This document shows, one piece after another, positions 21,601-36,600 of a stretch of 64,000 nt of DNA; positions within the stretch are counted from its first letter, which is position 1; every line of letters starts with the position of its first letter. The DNA is taken from the NCBI GenBank assembly GCA_934047225.1, contig OW204011.1:14954339-15018338 (forward strand), in the 5' to 3' direction. The DNA is from Ypsolopha sequella (taxonomy: Eukaryota > Arthropoda > Insecta > Lepidoptera > Ypsolophidae). The position numbers were made by a program, and so were the translations under genes. Under the pieces are notes generated by a model. That model was not told the DNA's origin. It worked only from the letters and a program-made list of their open reading frames with translations, and made no database searches.

Positions 21601-24600
21601 ATGAAGCACCGGGATTCATTAAGACAAAAGTTCAAAGAAATTAATATATTAACGGTTCCTTGTGAATATATTTACCAAGTCCTTAGATATGTCAGAAAAA
21701 ATGTTGAGTCTTTCCCAAGGCTTGGTAAGCAACATTGTAAGGAGACCAGAAATAAGCATAAACTGGCTTTTCCAAAAATCAGACTCGCTAAGGTGAGTAC
21801 CTCTTTTGTAGGACATGGTATAAGATTTTACAATAAACTTCCAAAGGAGGTCCTTACTTTGTCAGAGAATAAGTTTAAACTGTATATTAAGCAGGGCCTA
21901 TTGAAAAAGGCATATTATAAAATAAATGAATATTTGGATGATGGTGAAGCATGGTGTTACAGTGATAATGATACTCGTAGTAAGTTATAATTTAATTAAA
22001 TAGTATAATTTCTTAACTTATGATTCCTCTAAGGTGTAAACATTAATTGATTATAGACTGTAAAAGGAAAAGGACTATATGAGACAGGTAGACAAAGATA
22101 TATATGTTTTTCTTTTTTTCATTAACCTGAATTCCTACTGTCTTGTATTTTCTTATCCCTTGGTTAAAGTAGATATAAGTCATATATTGTATAGTATAAG
22201 TTTTATGTTGAAAAAAAGACATGATCTTGCTAAGTTTCTTGCCCTTCTTCTTAGCAAGACTAATCGAATGGGCGGAGGTAGGCATGTATTTATATATGTA
22301 ACCTATTAGTATGTAGTATATAGGATGGGATTTGGTCGGCCGCCTGGATTCGTGCTGGGGGCTCGGTTGGTGATCACTGAACCTTGTTCCTGGTCCCTGG
22401 CCGGGTCTCCAGTATGGGTTCGGGCGGCTGATTGGATTTTACCTTGTATAATATATATTTTACCTATCATTTTAATCGTAAATATATTGCTACATAAATT
22501 AAATAAACCTTTAATTTAGTTCATGTACATTTATTATTCTATTACATATATTTTCTTTATTAGATTAAATTTGACGTGTAAAAAGTGTATATATCTATAC
22601 CTGCTTTGCAAAATAAACTATTTGAATTTGAATTTGAATTTGGATAGCTAAGTTCGCGGAAATTTTACATACTTTTTTATTACATCGACATACGGGTTTA
22701 GTAATTTCCCTATAGAATGTTTAGAGCTATAATGCTACTAGCTATACATACCTATTTATATTAAGGGGCTGCACGACGCTAAAATTCAGTTCTGCTCTAA
22801 CGCTTTTGTTTTTTAAATGTCTATCCTGCTCTAATCAGATGCCGCGCACGCAAAACTTCAGTTATTTTGAAATCGTGACTAAATTAGAACATAAACTATA
22901 ATTTCTTTATGTAATAAAGATGTTTTTTTTCTAGTACAATTCTGGATGTGTTGGTTTCGTTTCAATATGTTTTGAAATAAGGAAACTGAATCGCTTTTTT
23001 CGTGAAATTCATGCTTTTTTAAAAGTATTCTAATAAAAAGAAGATTGAAAGTATGTTTATTTAAAAACTGTTATTAATAATTGCCTTGAGTCAAAAAAAA
23101 CGTCCATTTTTTTTTTGCCATCTACATTGACGGAACTGAATCCAATGCAAAACTGTTTAGCATTGTGGAGCCCCTTAAGCGTTAACTATCTTATTCGGAG
23201 CAATTATAAAATGAGACTGTTATTTACAAGGTATTAGAATATCTAGAACTATTAAAAACCTATTCTTTATCTATTATATTAGACTTAAATACCTCAAATA
23301 TATATTATTCAGGTGGTAGAGCTGATGCCGGGCTCGACTGTGGAGGTACCACCATCTTACTTGGAGACCCCCTCGAAGTAATTCGGGGGAGAGTAAGAGA
23401 ACAGCTCACAGGCAAAAAACCAGGAAGCCCACCATGCCTGGGACCGATGGATGGCGGTATATCTATCCCTAATAGCCGGGCCTTATATGGAACAGACTGG
23501 TGACGGGCAGCGGCGTCACCGGTGCGAGGGTTCCAGCACCGCGCTCACCAACCCGCCTGTCCAGCGTGTGTGAGTATGGGCAATTCTTCCAGGATGACCG
23601 CCGGGAGTGGCAAAGTCCTGGAAAGGCTTATGTCCAGCAGTGGATGAACTAGGCTGATGGATGGATGGATATAGTATAACGTACAAGTCTTTAGATCTCT
23701 AATTGTTGTTTTCTGCTCTGTCGTGTATAATAGTCATGGGTAGAACAACCTGTTTGAAGGAAATATGCTATCAAATTTACAACAAGTAGTTACCTAATAG
23801 AATAACATAAAAATTTAAGTGATAACTCGAGCCCTATCCTGGGTCCAGCATCAGTCACACTCAATTGTTTGGGTACTTTGTGATATTTTGACTCTAGCCC
23901 CGACCTTAACAGGATGCCCCCCCCCCCCGAATTAAATCCTGGATCCCTCCTTGAGGGGGCAAACTCATATATTTACAATGAGGTGTTCTAAAGTTGAATC
24001 GTACCGTCCAAGATGGCATTAATTTTGGTTTCAACAAAAACGCTCATCTATGAGGAAAATATTTAGAGGATAATCCCCGTTAAACCATAATTTATTCGTC
24101 CTTGTTGGAAGAATCTAGCAATATGGACTCGCGCACAAAATACCACCACACGATACGGGTAATAATTAATTTCACTTGTGGTTATTAAGCCCAACTTAAC
24201 TTGACACTTAGGATCAATAAAACTGTTTATACCTAAAGGGTCTAATTAAGTTGGTTAATTTTTAACTTCCTAGATAATTCAATATTTGTAATTTTCAGAT
24301 TTTTTTCTATGTGTGTGCTATAAGACATATCTGTTAACTAAATTTCAAATATTTGAAATTGTTAAAAATATTTCCGAAAGGAAAGAGAGGAAAATAAAAA
24401 ACATATCCTAAAAATACTATTTGGGTATCAAATTGTAGATAATAAAGAGTTTATTGTAAAAAAATACACTCTAACTATATTTACAGGCACTGGTTTCGAG
24501 AAATCTTTGAAAAACCACAAAAAAGGCAACTTAATGTAGGAATTAGTGTCTTTTTGTATATTGTAACATGTTTTTGCAATAAAGAAATTTTCAATTTTCA

Positions 24601-27600
24601 AAAATGTATGTCCTCCCTCCCCCTTTCTCTGAAACTGGTGGACCGAAAAATATTAAAAAATTAACAATTATTTAAACATAACTGGCCAATTACAGGAAAA
24701 CTATAGCAATTTGAATACAACAAATTGAATACAATAGAGAAATTTAGGATTTTTTAATTTGTGTTGTTTATTTTTATAAGGTATAGGGTTTTAGGGTATA
24801 GGGTTTTATAAGGTATAGGGTATATAAGGGTTTTAGGTTAGTGTTTTGTTTTAGGTAAGTTTTATTTGGCAGGTAGATTTTTAAGTATTTGACTGTTTTT
24901 TAAGTATTTATTTGTTTATATAAATTTATTAATGGAATTTATAAATTTTGTAAAACATAACGAAATTGTTAAAATGTGGTGAATAAAGGACATCTATGTC
25001 TATAGGTATATTTTATTTAACCTCTTAATCGGTACATTGTAAATCCACAGGCTTCCCAGCTCATCCCTACTGCTTGTACTGCTCAGCACATCACTAGCAC
25101 AAGACACGGACGACAAAATCAAACAGAACTTCATCTCTATATTCGGTACTCCGGACAACCCTATAAAAAACGACGAGAACAACATAAAAAAGAATGCTGA
25201 AACCATTTTCAAACCTCCAGCTCCAAACATACCGAACAGGGTCGACAATACTGAGGGAGGCGGTGATGGTGATGGGGACTTCAGTTTGAAGCCAAGTGGT
25301 ATGTACTGTATAGTCGGTGACAGTTCAAGCTCGCTACTTGTAAACGATGCATTAAGGACTGCCAATACTGCCTGTGAAAATCGGTTTGGTTGTTAAATAG
25401 TTACCTTTTAAGGGTTAACTATTTAACGGTCCGTATAATGTCAAATGCCAGTGGCGTATTTACCCTAGGGCCAAAAGGGCCATGGCCCGGGGCGGTAGGC
25501 TGCGAGGGGTGGCACAAGCTGCACCTCGCGGTCAGCTTTGGGCGCCTTTCAATATCAATCGCTATCTTTTAATTCACATTGCTTTTTGACTTTATACTGT
25601 CATTGTTCATCGGAAAATATGTAAATATTGAATAAATGGTGTTTATTTGTTATTATGTCTTTTTTAGTTTTTTCATTCATTAGCACAGCCCACATCATCA
25701 CACAGCTGGATTTTATTGTCATAATTGAAATATGTTTGCCTTTTTCTCGTTAATTGATGGAGCAACAAACCTTACAGGCCCAGAGCACCAAATCTTAAAA
25801 TACCTACGCCACTGTCAAATGCACAACTTCAATTTACCACAACGCATTGAGTAACTTGGTCAAACGATTTATTAGAATATAGATAGGAGATTATATTTCT
25901 GATAGATTCATCTTAGAAAAAACGCAACAGCTTTTAAAAAATACGAAGTTATCTCTAAATTTCATGGTTTTAAAAGGGCCTTGCTTAAATCATACAGCCA
26001 TGAAGTTTGTATTAAAAATAAGTGAACAAATGACCACGTCGGTGAGTTTTAGAATCTTTTAATTTCATCTAGAAGCCGAGTTATTAAAAGCTCCGTTTTT
26101 CGTTAGAGCGTGTTTCTTGGTGGCCATAATAGTCTCGTACACCCTCTTTTCACGGACTTTTCTATTCTTTCCAATGACGGTCATCACCTTTGTTACCTTT
26201 TCGGGAATACTGTATTTTTTATCCAACGAATTTGCTGTTTTTATTTTTCAGATAAGATATCCAAAGACTGCGTAAGAGACGATGGTAAACCTGGTATCTG
26301 CGTGGTGTACTACCAATGTGACCCTGAAACCAAGCGGCTGATCACTGATGGAGAGACACTCATAGATGTCAGGTTAGCGGGGTCAGTTAGACACCCCATG
26401 TGGGGAATGAATTTGTGTCTTTTTTTAACACAAGGTTTAGTAATTAATATTTGCTTAGTCCTATTTTTACTAACTTTAAGGGGCATACATCCGCCAATGA
26501 CCTTGAGTTGACCTGTGTTGATATCAACAAAAAATATACTGAAATAACGTTCATATCAGCGCGCATTGCATTGCGCGATCGCTGCGTCTCCAGATAGCGC
26601 GAAATAGGATAAAATAATACTTTCCGGTTGGACGCGATGTAGGGAAAAAAAAATTAAACAATAATTTTGAAGATCTTCAAATAATCTATAATTTAGTGAA
26701 AGTTAAAGTTAATACCGTTAATACCGAGTAAGAGAATTTTTGCAAAAACCATATGAAACTTTCGATAACTTCGATTTTTTTTGTCAAAAATAACAACAGA
26801 AAACAAATTGTTAAACTTCAAATTTATTTTTGATTTCATCATACCATCATATATTATTTTAAAGTTTTTGGAATACCCATGCGAGAGAAGGAGGCCTTCA
26901 AAGACAGGTCCAAATTACAGTTGGAGTATGTACTCGCCTTAAGAGCGGTTTTGCAGTCAGATTGTGAAAAAGCCGCCTTTTTCTAATTAATCGAAACATA
27001 ACACTCACATTCAAAATTCGCTCAATAGTTATTCAACAGAACCTTACTACCTATGTATTGTGTATGTTGCCTTCGCAAAGTTTCCATCGGCTTATGGAAA
27101 TTAGAATTTCAAAAATATTGAATTTAAAAAATTTTGAATTCAAAAAATTTTGTATTAAAAAAAGTTTGAATTCAATAAATTTTGAAGTTCTAATTTACAG
27201 ACAGGTTTTTTCACAATCCAGCTATGAAACCGCTCTTGAGGGGCTGATAACTGCTAGTGACCTCGGTGCATGCGTTTCACTTTCTCACAACACGACTCGT
27301 CCCATAATGATCTTTCTGTCGTTTGAGGGGAATCAAGCTGCGAACGTGCTCAAAACTACCTAAATAAAAACATATGTATGTTTACTAAAATTCATCAAAG
27401 AAAATCATTTGTAGTTATAATTGTGTCGATTCGGCGCAACAAGACTTAACTTATTTGACAGTTAATTAAGCTGTCTTTTTCTTTCTGTATCGAAAAGACA
27501 AAGAAAGAATGTTCAAAATAAGGTTAGTCCTGTCAAATTAGTAAAGGTGGCTCCGTCGGAAAAATTAGCAACTCGATTCGTGGTGGTTGAAATTTCGTAC

Positions 27601-30600
27601 AAAACCATATTAAAATAAAGTTCTTATCAGCACGCACTTGCAACATGGCTGTTACGTCAGTCGCTGCGGGTGATAAGTGCGAAAATAGTGTGTTTTTAAT
27701 TTATTTTATCTTAAATAAAATGAATTTCCAAGAACTGAGAAAACCATATCATTTAATATTATTTTTTCTAGAAGTTTATAAATGTTTATACTGTTTCGAT
27801 AAAAACTGTAGCAGTTATATTGTTACAAGTGGACAAAAAATTGAGAAATAAGGTTAAACTTGGAATTTTCTTGCTTCAGTTCTGTATATTAAAATAAAAT
27901 TCAGGAAAAGCCACATCACTATTTGTAACATGTAGATTACTATGTATTTTTCTTCTATTAAAAAATGCTATAGTACCGTATAAAATGGTTATAAAGTTAC
28001 TCAGTTCAAGTTCGTTGGCGTTGGGAGAAACCTTAAGTTGTGTTGCACCGAATCGAAACCAATATCTTCAATTTGACTAAGTGTCAATTTGTTTCTTTGC
28101 ATACATAGTTAATTAAATCTGATCTTAGTCTTAAATAGTATTATTTTTGACAATGTTTTGGTATTTATTTCGTTTAATTTCTTAACAAACATTTAAAATT
28201 CTAATCACGTCAAATCATTCTAGATATTCTGTAGTTTATCATATATTTTTAATAACATTATATCTGAATTAAACCGGACGTTATCGTGGCTTTTCAAGGT
28301 CGCCAGCGTTAATTCCCCTCTTAAGAGACGCTTAAATCTCATGCCCAAATATTTAAGAGTTACCTACAGCAAAAACCAGCTTGACCAACCCTTCAGGGCC
28401 GTCTTAAGCCATGTACAGGGGCCCTATAGGGCACACTGAGTTTGGGACCCTTTTAGAAAATAAAAATATGTGATTAAAAACATCAGTGTATGGCATGTTT
28501 GTTGATTATTTTTAAGTAGATTATAAGCTAAAACTTTGTGTAAATTCACGCTGTTGATGCAACTGTTGTTTATTTTTATACATTTATTTATTTGATTACT
28601 AAAAAAATATATTTATTACAATAATAAGGTGGATCAGAAAACTGTGAGGGTTTTAACTAGGGATGCATCCGATACCGATACCGATATATCGGTGATACTT
28701 TGGGTTTGCCGATATATCGGCATCGGCGATACTTTTATTGCCGATACTTTTATTGCGATACTTTTAAAATTTCGCGCTTCAAGCAAGAACTTCAAGCAAG
28801 TAATGTAAATAAGCGTGTTGTTTCGTCTATTTCGTTGCAAACGATGCTCAAACTATGCTCGGGGAAACCCCGCGCTTTATTCCGTGTGTTTTCTCTCCCG
28901 CTTTGGCCTCGCGTATCGCTGGATGCTTTGGTTGGTAGTTGTCAAAAATATGACGATCTTTAGATCTGCATTAAGATTTAATTCGGAACTAGATATGGGC
29001 TATTTATTACATTACGATTGTCAAATTTTGTTAGATTCTGTCCTTATAACATTCATCACGAGAATACGTTTGTATGACGAGAAGCGCAAAAATGATCCCC
29101 TTAATAACTAAATATCTCATTGTAAGTCTTTAATTGCTTATATTAATTACAAAAATATATTAAACCCGACTTGTATTTTTATTTTACCTTCATTTAAATT
29201 CACTAAGCGTATCAGTTTCGGTATGCATCCCTAGTTTTTACGTACACCGTCATTCACGTCTTATCATAAATAATAAATAATAAGAACTAAAATTGTGCAA
29301 AATATGAATAACAAACCTACAATTATTAGAATAGATACAGCTTGTTAACTTAACCTCCTGACTGCAGGAACGGCAAATGTCCCCATTATTTGGACGTGTG
29401 CTGTCTCCGCCACGAAGTCAACGAGACGGCCCTGCGGCCTCAGCCCACAGACGCCCCCGTCATCGCTACAAGCGCCCCTTCAGGCAAACCGGATGCTCCA
29501 GTCCGGCCCTGCGGCTACAGCAACTTTGGAGACGAGGAGGCATACAGAATCATCAACGATGGAACACTCGCTGAGTTCTTGGAATTCCCATGGATGGTGG
29601 CTTTACTCATGTAAAAGTTTTAATGTTTTTGTCACGAGCATAAAAAAAAACATAGGCAGTCATGGAGACGCTGACAGAAGGGAAATCTTTTCACCGCTGT
29701 CCAGGCGCAAAACGACATAGCGTGTGAAGCGAACACATACGATTCTCCCCTACTAAAAATCGCTCATCGCAGGAGTTTTCAATTCAAAAATACACCGTCA
29801 CGACAGCATATCTCCGAAAAGGATTGTCACAGTCAACACTCGTTTACCATCTTTTCACCAACGACTTTTATGTTCGAAGAGAGGTGAGCCTTTTCGCTGT
29901 ACAGGGCACAAAAGCGCGCCTAAGAGGACGCATAACGATAATTGACAATTCAAAAGTTTTATTTTAGACTTCTAAATTAAGTTCGAAATTGTAAAAAAGA
30001 TATGTATGCTAAGACATTATAATTCCAAGAGCCAAAAATGGTCCTAAACGTAAAATTGGAAAATATATAAAAAAATATGAAGAAGTTACCTCTATTTTGC
30101 ACAGAGTTTCTATTTGTACTAAATATGGTGTAAATTACAAAGCCAAAAATTAGGTTAATAATTATATAAACAAAAGCCCAGCGTGGCGATATCATAAACA
30201 TAACTAGGTATATTTCAAGAGTAATTATATAAAAACTTCGTTTTTCGTGATCACGGGTTCTTTTTTGATTAAGAATTATATGATTGATTCTAGATGAGGT
30301 GCCCAATAAAAAAAAAATAATAATAAATAGATGAGGTGCTCAATCTGTCTCTGTGTTTTCCTTCACAAGGAAACACTATGCACATAAGTTCCGAAAAACT
30401 CATTGGTGCATGCTCGACTGACATTTGTCGAACTCTGTTCCCAAGCTACTGCTGCAGTTGTTTATGAAATGTAAGGTGACAGGTGTTCACCAACTTTTTA
30501 CCTCTCGGAGAGAGTATTATATTCCTTGCTTTTTACAGTCCTTGCAATCTGACTGTCTGCTGTAGAAAATGTGTCTTCTAGTCACTTTCTAGATTTCATG

Positions 30601-33600
30601 GCTGCTTTATTATCAGATTTTGGCCTATTGTCTTGTATATTATTAATAAATCGATATATTATTTACTTATTTCAAATGTACCTCATCACTATTCGTAGCT
30701 GTAATAGGTGCCATCACTCGATGACTCCACTTTAGTCGTTGTCACGAGTAAGAGAAATATTATCTATATCGATGGTCGTCATGGATTGCAAGAACTGTTG
30801 TTACGTCAATGGTGATTTTATCTTCCAGGCGCCAAGAAGCCGGGACCGCCTGGTCACAGAAAGACTACCTGGGTGGAGGTAGCCTCATTCACCCGAGGGT
30901 GGTTCTGACATCAGCACACAAGATAGACGGGGTGGCAGCTTCCAGTGTGAGCTCTGTTGTACCTTATTTAATATATATACCGAGACTGCCTGGTCGCAGA
31001 AGGACTACCTGGGCGGAGATAGGCACAACTCACCCCTTGGCAATCAATGTCACAAAATGCCGTCATTTTCTTACAACAAAAAGATTGCCATACAACATGG
31101 TTGTTATCTAGAGACATGGAGAACCTAGCCTCAAAAGAGAAATGCCAGCCCGTTTGATTCCGATTTTAAAGATACGATGTATTTTAAAGATATTTAAAAT
31201 AGTATACAAGGACAAAAATTTCAGATACCATCTTTAGTTTAGAAACAGTACCAATGTTTTATTCATCCATCTTTAGTTTTTGGTGAGTTGATAATAAAAT
31301 ATATCTTCCAGATAAAAATTCGTGCTGGCGAGCACGACACCCGCACCACCTCCGAGGGACACCCGTACCAGGAGCGGGACGTGGCCAAGATCATTCGACA
31401 CGATAACTTTTATAGACGTAAGTACATTAATGCGTTGTATGTGGTAGAGCTGATGCCAGGTTTGACTGCGGAGGTACAAAGTATATCCATTGTTACTAAA
31501 GCAGTCGGAGTTTTTGGTCTGGGAGAAAGAAACAAAAGTGGGGATACCAAAATTCACCGAGAAGATTATATACATGGACCTCACTACAAGACAATACTGA
31601 TCTTATGGTTGTAACTCGAAATAGACTATGTACATTTTAATCTCAAGATTAAATCTTAAATATATATCTGGGCGCTTATTCCGCTTATATTAGGTCAGAC
31701 CACAATTTCGTTGTAGCTAAAATGAGTCTGGAACTTAATTTTATCAAGCAAACTTTGTCAAATACTGGAACGATAAATACTTTTAAAGACTAAAAGAAAA
31801 TGATATTAAATCTAAAACCACTAAACAATAAAAAATGAATTAAACAAAAATAAAAACTCAGATTTGGAATTTGACAACAGCGACAATTTAGAATTTATTT
31901 GGGAAACACTAAAACAAACGTGTTTAGAAACAGCTTAAGAACAATTAGGGTATCAAAAACAAACTCTTCTTCTTCTTCGTGTGGAAACTAAATTAAATTA
32001 AATCTTTCCAGTAAGTAGCTACTGTAATAGCTTTGTCATTAGCCTGCATCAGGTCTAAGTGAGTGCAGGAAGCCGGACACAGTGTGCACGACATGAGATG
32101 GTCTGTCGTTTGTGGAACACCGCATAGACAGTTTATGCTAGCATTTTCGGCAGAAATTCCCCAGCGTTTAAGGTTATCCTTGGACCTTCCGACACGAGCT
32201 CTAAGACGATTCAAGGATTTCCATACTAGCCATTTCTGATCGTGGCCCAGTGGGAGATGTTCTGCGGGTTTTCCCCAGTCAGGGCTTAGATATGGCTGAG
32301 GCGCTTGATCCCAAAGAGACAGCCTGGTCTTAGTAGGCGTCAAAAACAGGGCATTGGTCATAGCCAAGAAACTTCGTCTGGATTTAAGACGAAGTTTAAC
32401 TGGAGCATATTGGAAAAGCGGGTGCCGAGGGTCTACCTCTTGCTTGCACTTCTCAATCATAGCGGCAGTCTCTCGTCGAACGGGCGGTGGAGCAATGCCT
32501 GCCAAACGGTACAACATATCCGTGGGAGTAGGCTTAAGGCAGCCCGTTATTAAACGGCATGTCTCATGTAGCGCCACATCCACCTCTCTGGAATGGGCAG
32601 AGTTTCTCCAAACTGGGGCTGCGTATTCCGCTGCGGAGTAGCAAAGAGCCAGTGCAGTTGTTCTGAGAGTGTGTGGGTGGGCACCCCACGTGGAACCCGT
32701 AATGCGACGCAGCAAGTTATTTCGCGCATATACCTTTTGCTTCCTCTTTTGGCAGTGACTTTTAAAAGACAGTGTTCTGTCTAGAGTAACACCAAGGTAC
32801 ACCGGGTTGGCGGTATGCTCCAGAATGCGACCCTGCCACTCGATGCTTAAACCCTGTGACGCCTTACAGTTGTTCAAGTGAAAAGCACAAACCTGTGTTT
32901 TTGCTGGGTTCGGTCGCAAATGATTCTCCTTGTAGTACACAGAGAGGCCCCCAAGGGCATGCGAAAGATCTGCTTCTATGATTTCGAAATTTTTTCCCTG
33001 AGATGTGAGTGCTAAATCATCCGCAAAGAGAAAGTGCTTCAAGTTTTTGTATACAGGCTGGTCGTTTGTATATACATTAAACAATATCGGTGACAGTACG
33101 CTGCCCTGGGGCAACCCATTTCTTTGCTCACGCCATCGACTTTTGTGACCCTGGAAGGCAACGAAAAATCTTCTATTCCGAATCATTGAGGCAACCATAA
33201 GTGAAAGCTGTCTATCTTTAGTTAGATTAAAAAGCTTCTGGATGAGAATGCGGTGATTTACGGTGTCGTATGCGGCTGATAAGTCTACGAACACTGCACC
33301 TGTAATAACACCTGTAAAAAACAAACTAGTAAAAGATAATGGATAACAGGTGAAATTGTGTAGTTAATGGACGACAGACGAAGATACAAGGGAGTTAATA
33401 CTAAGAAATATAAGGAATTACACATTTTTGTAAGAACAAAAATCAATGTTATTGTATGGAGTTGTAGCCTGGACATTAAATAGATCAACAAAACATAGAC
33501 TTAACGTTTTCGAAATGTTGATTTACAGGTGAATATTTAAAATCTCTTGGACAGATAAAATGTCAATAAAGTATTGAAGAGAATGAACAAAATAATTGAA

Positions 33601-36600
33601 TTAGTAACTACAGTTAAGAGACAAAAAATTGCATATTTTGGACAGATCTACAGAAATTCTAAATATCATATTATTATTATTCATAGAGAGCAAAATTAAG
33701 GGCAAAAGAGGCAGAGGAAGACCAACGATATCCTGGTATGAAAACATAAAGACATGGAGTGGAACAAAGAACGCTGCCACACTCAATAAACTGGCACAGC
33801 ATAGAAATTTATTAAGCATAAGAAAAAGGGATATCCATCCCTAATTGTCGACCTTTACATCAAACAGACTAGTGAAAGGCAGTGGCGTCATTGGTGCGAG
33901 GGGAGTCTTAAGCATTTCTTCCAGGAGGACCGCTAAGAGTGGCAAAATCTTTAAAAGACCTATGTTCAACAGTGGACGTAAGGTCAAATTTTTGTGAGGT
34001 ATCCCCCACATTCTCAGTACTTATTTAAGTATGTGTACCTGAGCCAATCCAATTAGATAATAATCCTAGCTGAATAAAAAGTATGTGATCATTGTTATTG
34101 ATTTAATAATCAACGACATAGACCGAAGGGTGTCTCTGGTCAACAAACCGTACCAGGCTGATAGATGGATGGTAATGGCTTTGATGAAATAACACCAGGA
34201 TTTTTCGCTGTGCCTGAAAAGCGGCTTGCTGGTTGAATGCTTCGCAAATTTCCGTTTTCAATCCAAACTCATTGTGGTAATGTTTAAAGAATTATGGGCT
34301 CGTTCATGGCAATCTTATCGAAAAAAGACTGCATGCGTACCAAATGAAAGCTTTTAATGTAGGTGTTATGAATAAAATGTATATTTTTAGAACGCATCAG
34401 TCGAGTGTTCGGTCGACGATTTTGTTTTTTGTGTGTGGTAACACTTCTCTCTCTTGGAGCTGTCAAAAACGTCGGAAAGGCGGAATTTTGGGAAAGGGTC
34501 GCGGTCGACCACATATTTTAATAGATTAATGGTTTAATACGAGGGAAATCGATGTGGACATCTTAAAAAACATTATTGAGTCAGGGTCTGACAATATTTT
34601 GGCGTGAAGGCCACTTTTGGTGTATTTCCTGTGTGTGTGTGTGACATAACCTGAATACACGCGGTTTCTGACAAGTGGACTTGTCAATTACCATTTCTTC
34701 TGGGTTTGGATGCATCCAGGGGTAGGTGGGTCGTGTTTAGATTCTTCGTGGAAGGTGAACCACGTGTCACAACACCGGAACGCCTTGGAGTCCACGTGCG
34801 GAAGGAATTCGTGCGAGGACTAGCTGGTGACGTCATCAAGTGAAAATTTCTGGTAGGAAATTTTGTACATACTTTTTGTAGAATATAAGATATTTGTAGA
34901 ATATAAATCTGGGACAGCTTATGGGCCCCTGTTCCAGCTGCTAATATCGCCCTTTATCAAACAGTAGGTATGCTTCAATTTTTGTGTTGGCAACAAGGCT
35001 CTATAGTAATGGGGTATTTGACGTATATAATACCAAAATAAAACATATGGCCCTTATAATAGCAAGACGTAGATGTTAATTTCCGAATCTCCTGTCCCCA
35101 GCGTCAGTCCTCAACAGCATCGCACTGCTGATCCTCAGCGAGCCAGTGACGCCAGCCCCAAACATCGCTAACGCGTGTCTTGGCAAGGAGTTTCCAGCGC
35201 CGGAGACGCGCTGCTACAGCATGGGCTGGGGGAAGGACCAGTTCAACAACAAGGACTCCTTCGCCAACATACTCAAGAAGGTATTATTTTTAATGTACAA
35301 TTAGCTAACACTTGCCCACTACCGCGCCTGATTGAAAGCTTCAGTGAGATCTAGGATAAAGAGCGCTTACACAGAAAGTGGAAGAGCGAAAGCAGGGAGA
35401 GCATTGATCAGTTTATCAGTCTGTTCAGTGACTTCTGCAAAATCTATGCAAGTCGGTAACGGACGATTGTCTGATACAACGCAAGACATGATCTTGCTAA
35501 GTTTCTTACTCTTCTTCTTAGCAAGACTAATCGATTGGGCGGAGGTAGGCATGTATTTTTCTGTACGGGGTGCTTATCATCAAAAACATAGATATACCAT
35601 TGAATTCCGATTTCCCAAGGATATGTTCGCACTTGAAGTGACGACACAGTTCGTTAATAGTTCAATACCCACTAAAGGCAATTTTGAAATTTCAGTTTGT
35701 ATCTATGTTTTTGATGATAGGCACCTAGTACAGTTGGCAACTAAAGATACAGAATAGGGGGGCTGGTCATTATTGGCCGGGTTCGGGCGGTTGATTGAAT
35801 TTCACCTTGGAAATTATAGATTTTACCTATCATTTTATTCGTATAGATATAAGAATAAGAATAAGAAGATATTGCTACATAAATTAAATTAACCTTTAAT
35901 AAAGTTCATGTACATTTATTATTAAATTTTATTACATATCTTTTTATTAGATTAAATTTTACTTGTAAAAAGTATATTATGCGATGTATACCTACTTTAC
36001 AAAATATTTTTTTGTATTTGTATTTTGTACGCAACTGCCTGTTACTACTCCGCCAGTATGGCTTCTCATGACTTCATGACGATTCGCTTGGCGGCATGGT
36101 TTTGTCATGAGAGTGGTAACAACCCACGACCGAACCGACCAGCTGAAGTGAAAGGATTTGTGACAGTTAGTTGTCCAGAAAGCTCCAGGCGTATTTGCAG
36201 TAATCAATGGTTTTACAGGTCAGGGTAGTAAATAATGCACATCGTATCGTAGTGTCATCTCTGTCGCATGAAGCACTAACAGAGACAACCGGTGACAGAG
36301 ACAACGCTCTACAAAGCCGAAGATAGCCGAAGTCCATAATTTTCTGCCCTGACCTGTATCTCAGGTTACGTCACTCGGGGGACTCCTTCCATGCACCCCT
36401 AAAGGAAAAAATACTATTTTTTCTATCTTACAGGTGGAGCTACCCCTAAAGAGCCGGAACGATTGTCAGAACGCCCTTCGGAGGACCAGGCTGGGTTCAT
36501 ACTTCCAGCTGCATCCATCCCTGACCTGCGCAGGGGGAGAGGAGGGCAAGGACACCTGCGGAGGGGACGGAGGATCACCTCTTGTCTGCTTTATTGGGGT

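Larger units (their letters stand above)
20400..22645 (+). mobile_element. CR1/jockey-group LINE, 5' truncated
   Basis: It comprises the RT frame (to 21990), a 3' UTR of about 640 bp containing a hairpin, and a (ttgaat)n tail at about 22619-22645. LINEs of this group commonly end in short tandem repeats instead of poly(A). The 5' end is missing: the frame begins inside the sequence preceding RT. A piece of the same 3' UTR occurs at 35487-36030. Confidence 0.82.
31440..33990 (+). pseudogene. RTE-type LINE remnant, split by another LINE
   Basis: Pieces in several frames encode RTE hallmarks: 'VFGLGERNKSGDTK' and 'SDHNFVVAKM' from the AP-type endonuclease, 'WETLKQTCLETA' and a charged linker (after 33350), and the C-terminal 'LYGVVAWTLNRSTKH' and 'GKRGRGRPTISWYENIKTW' near 33450-33790. 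Stops, frameshifts and loss of most of the RT core show it is dead. A reverse-strand LINE (31966-33316) sits inside it. It lies in SPH intron 6. Confidence 0.75.

Noticed and set aside
22763..23178. Exon or promoter of a host gene at 'ttaaggggct'
   Set aside because: TTAA duplication and inverted ends show a MITE.
25000..25365. 121-codon minus-strand frame with hydrophobic start
   Set aside because: It is the antisense shadow of SPH exon 2.
26110..26511. 133-codon + strand frame
   Set aside because: Only its middle (26252-26372) is real SPH exon 3, bounded by good splice sites; the rest is intron read-through.
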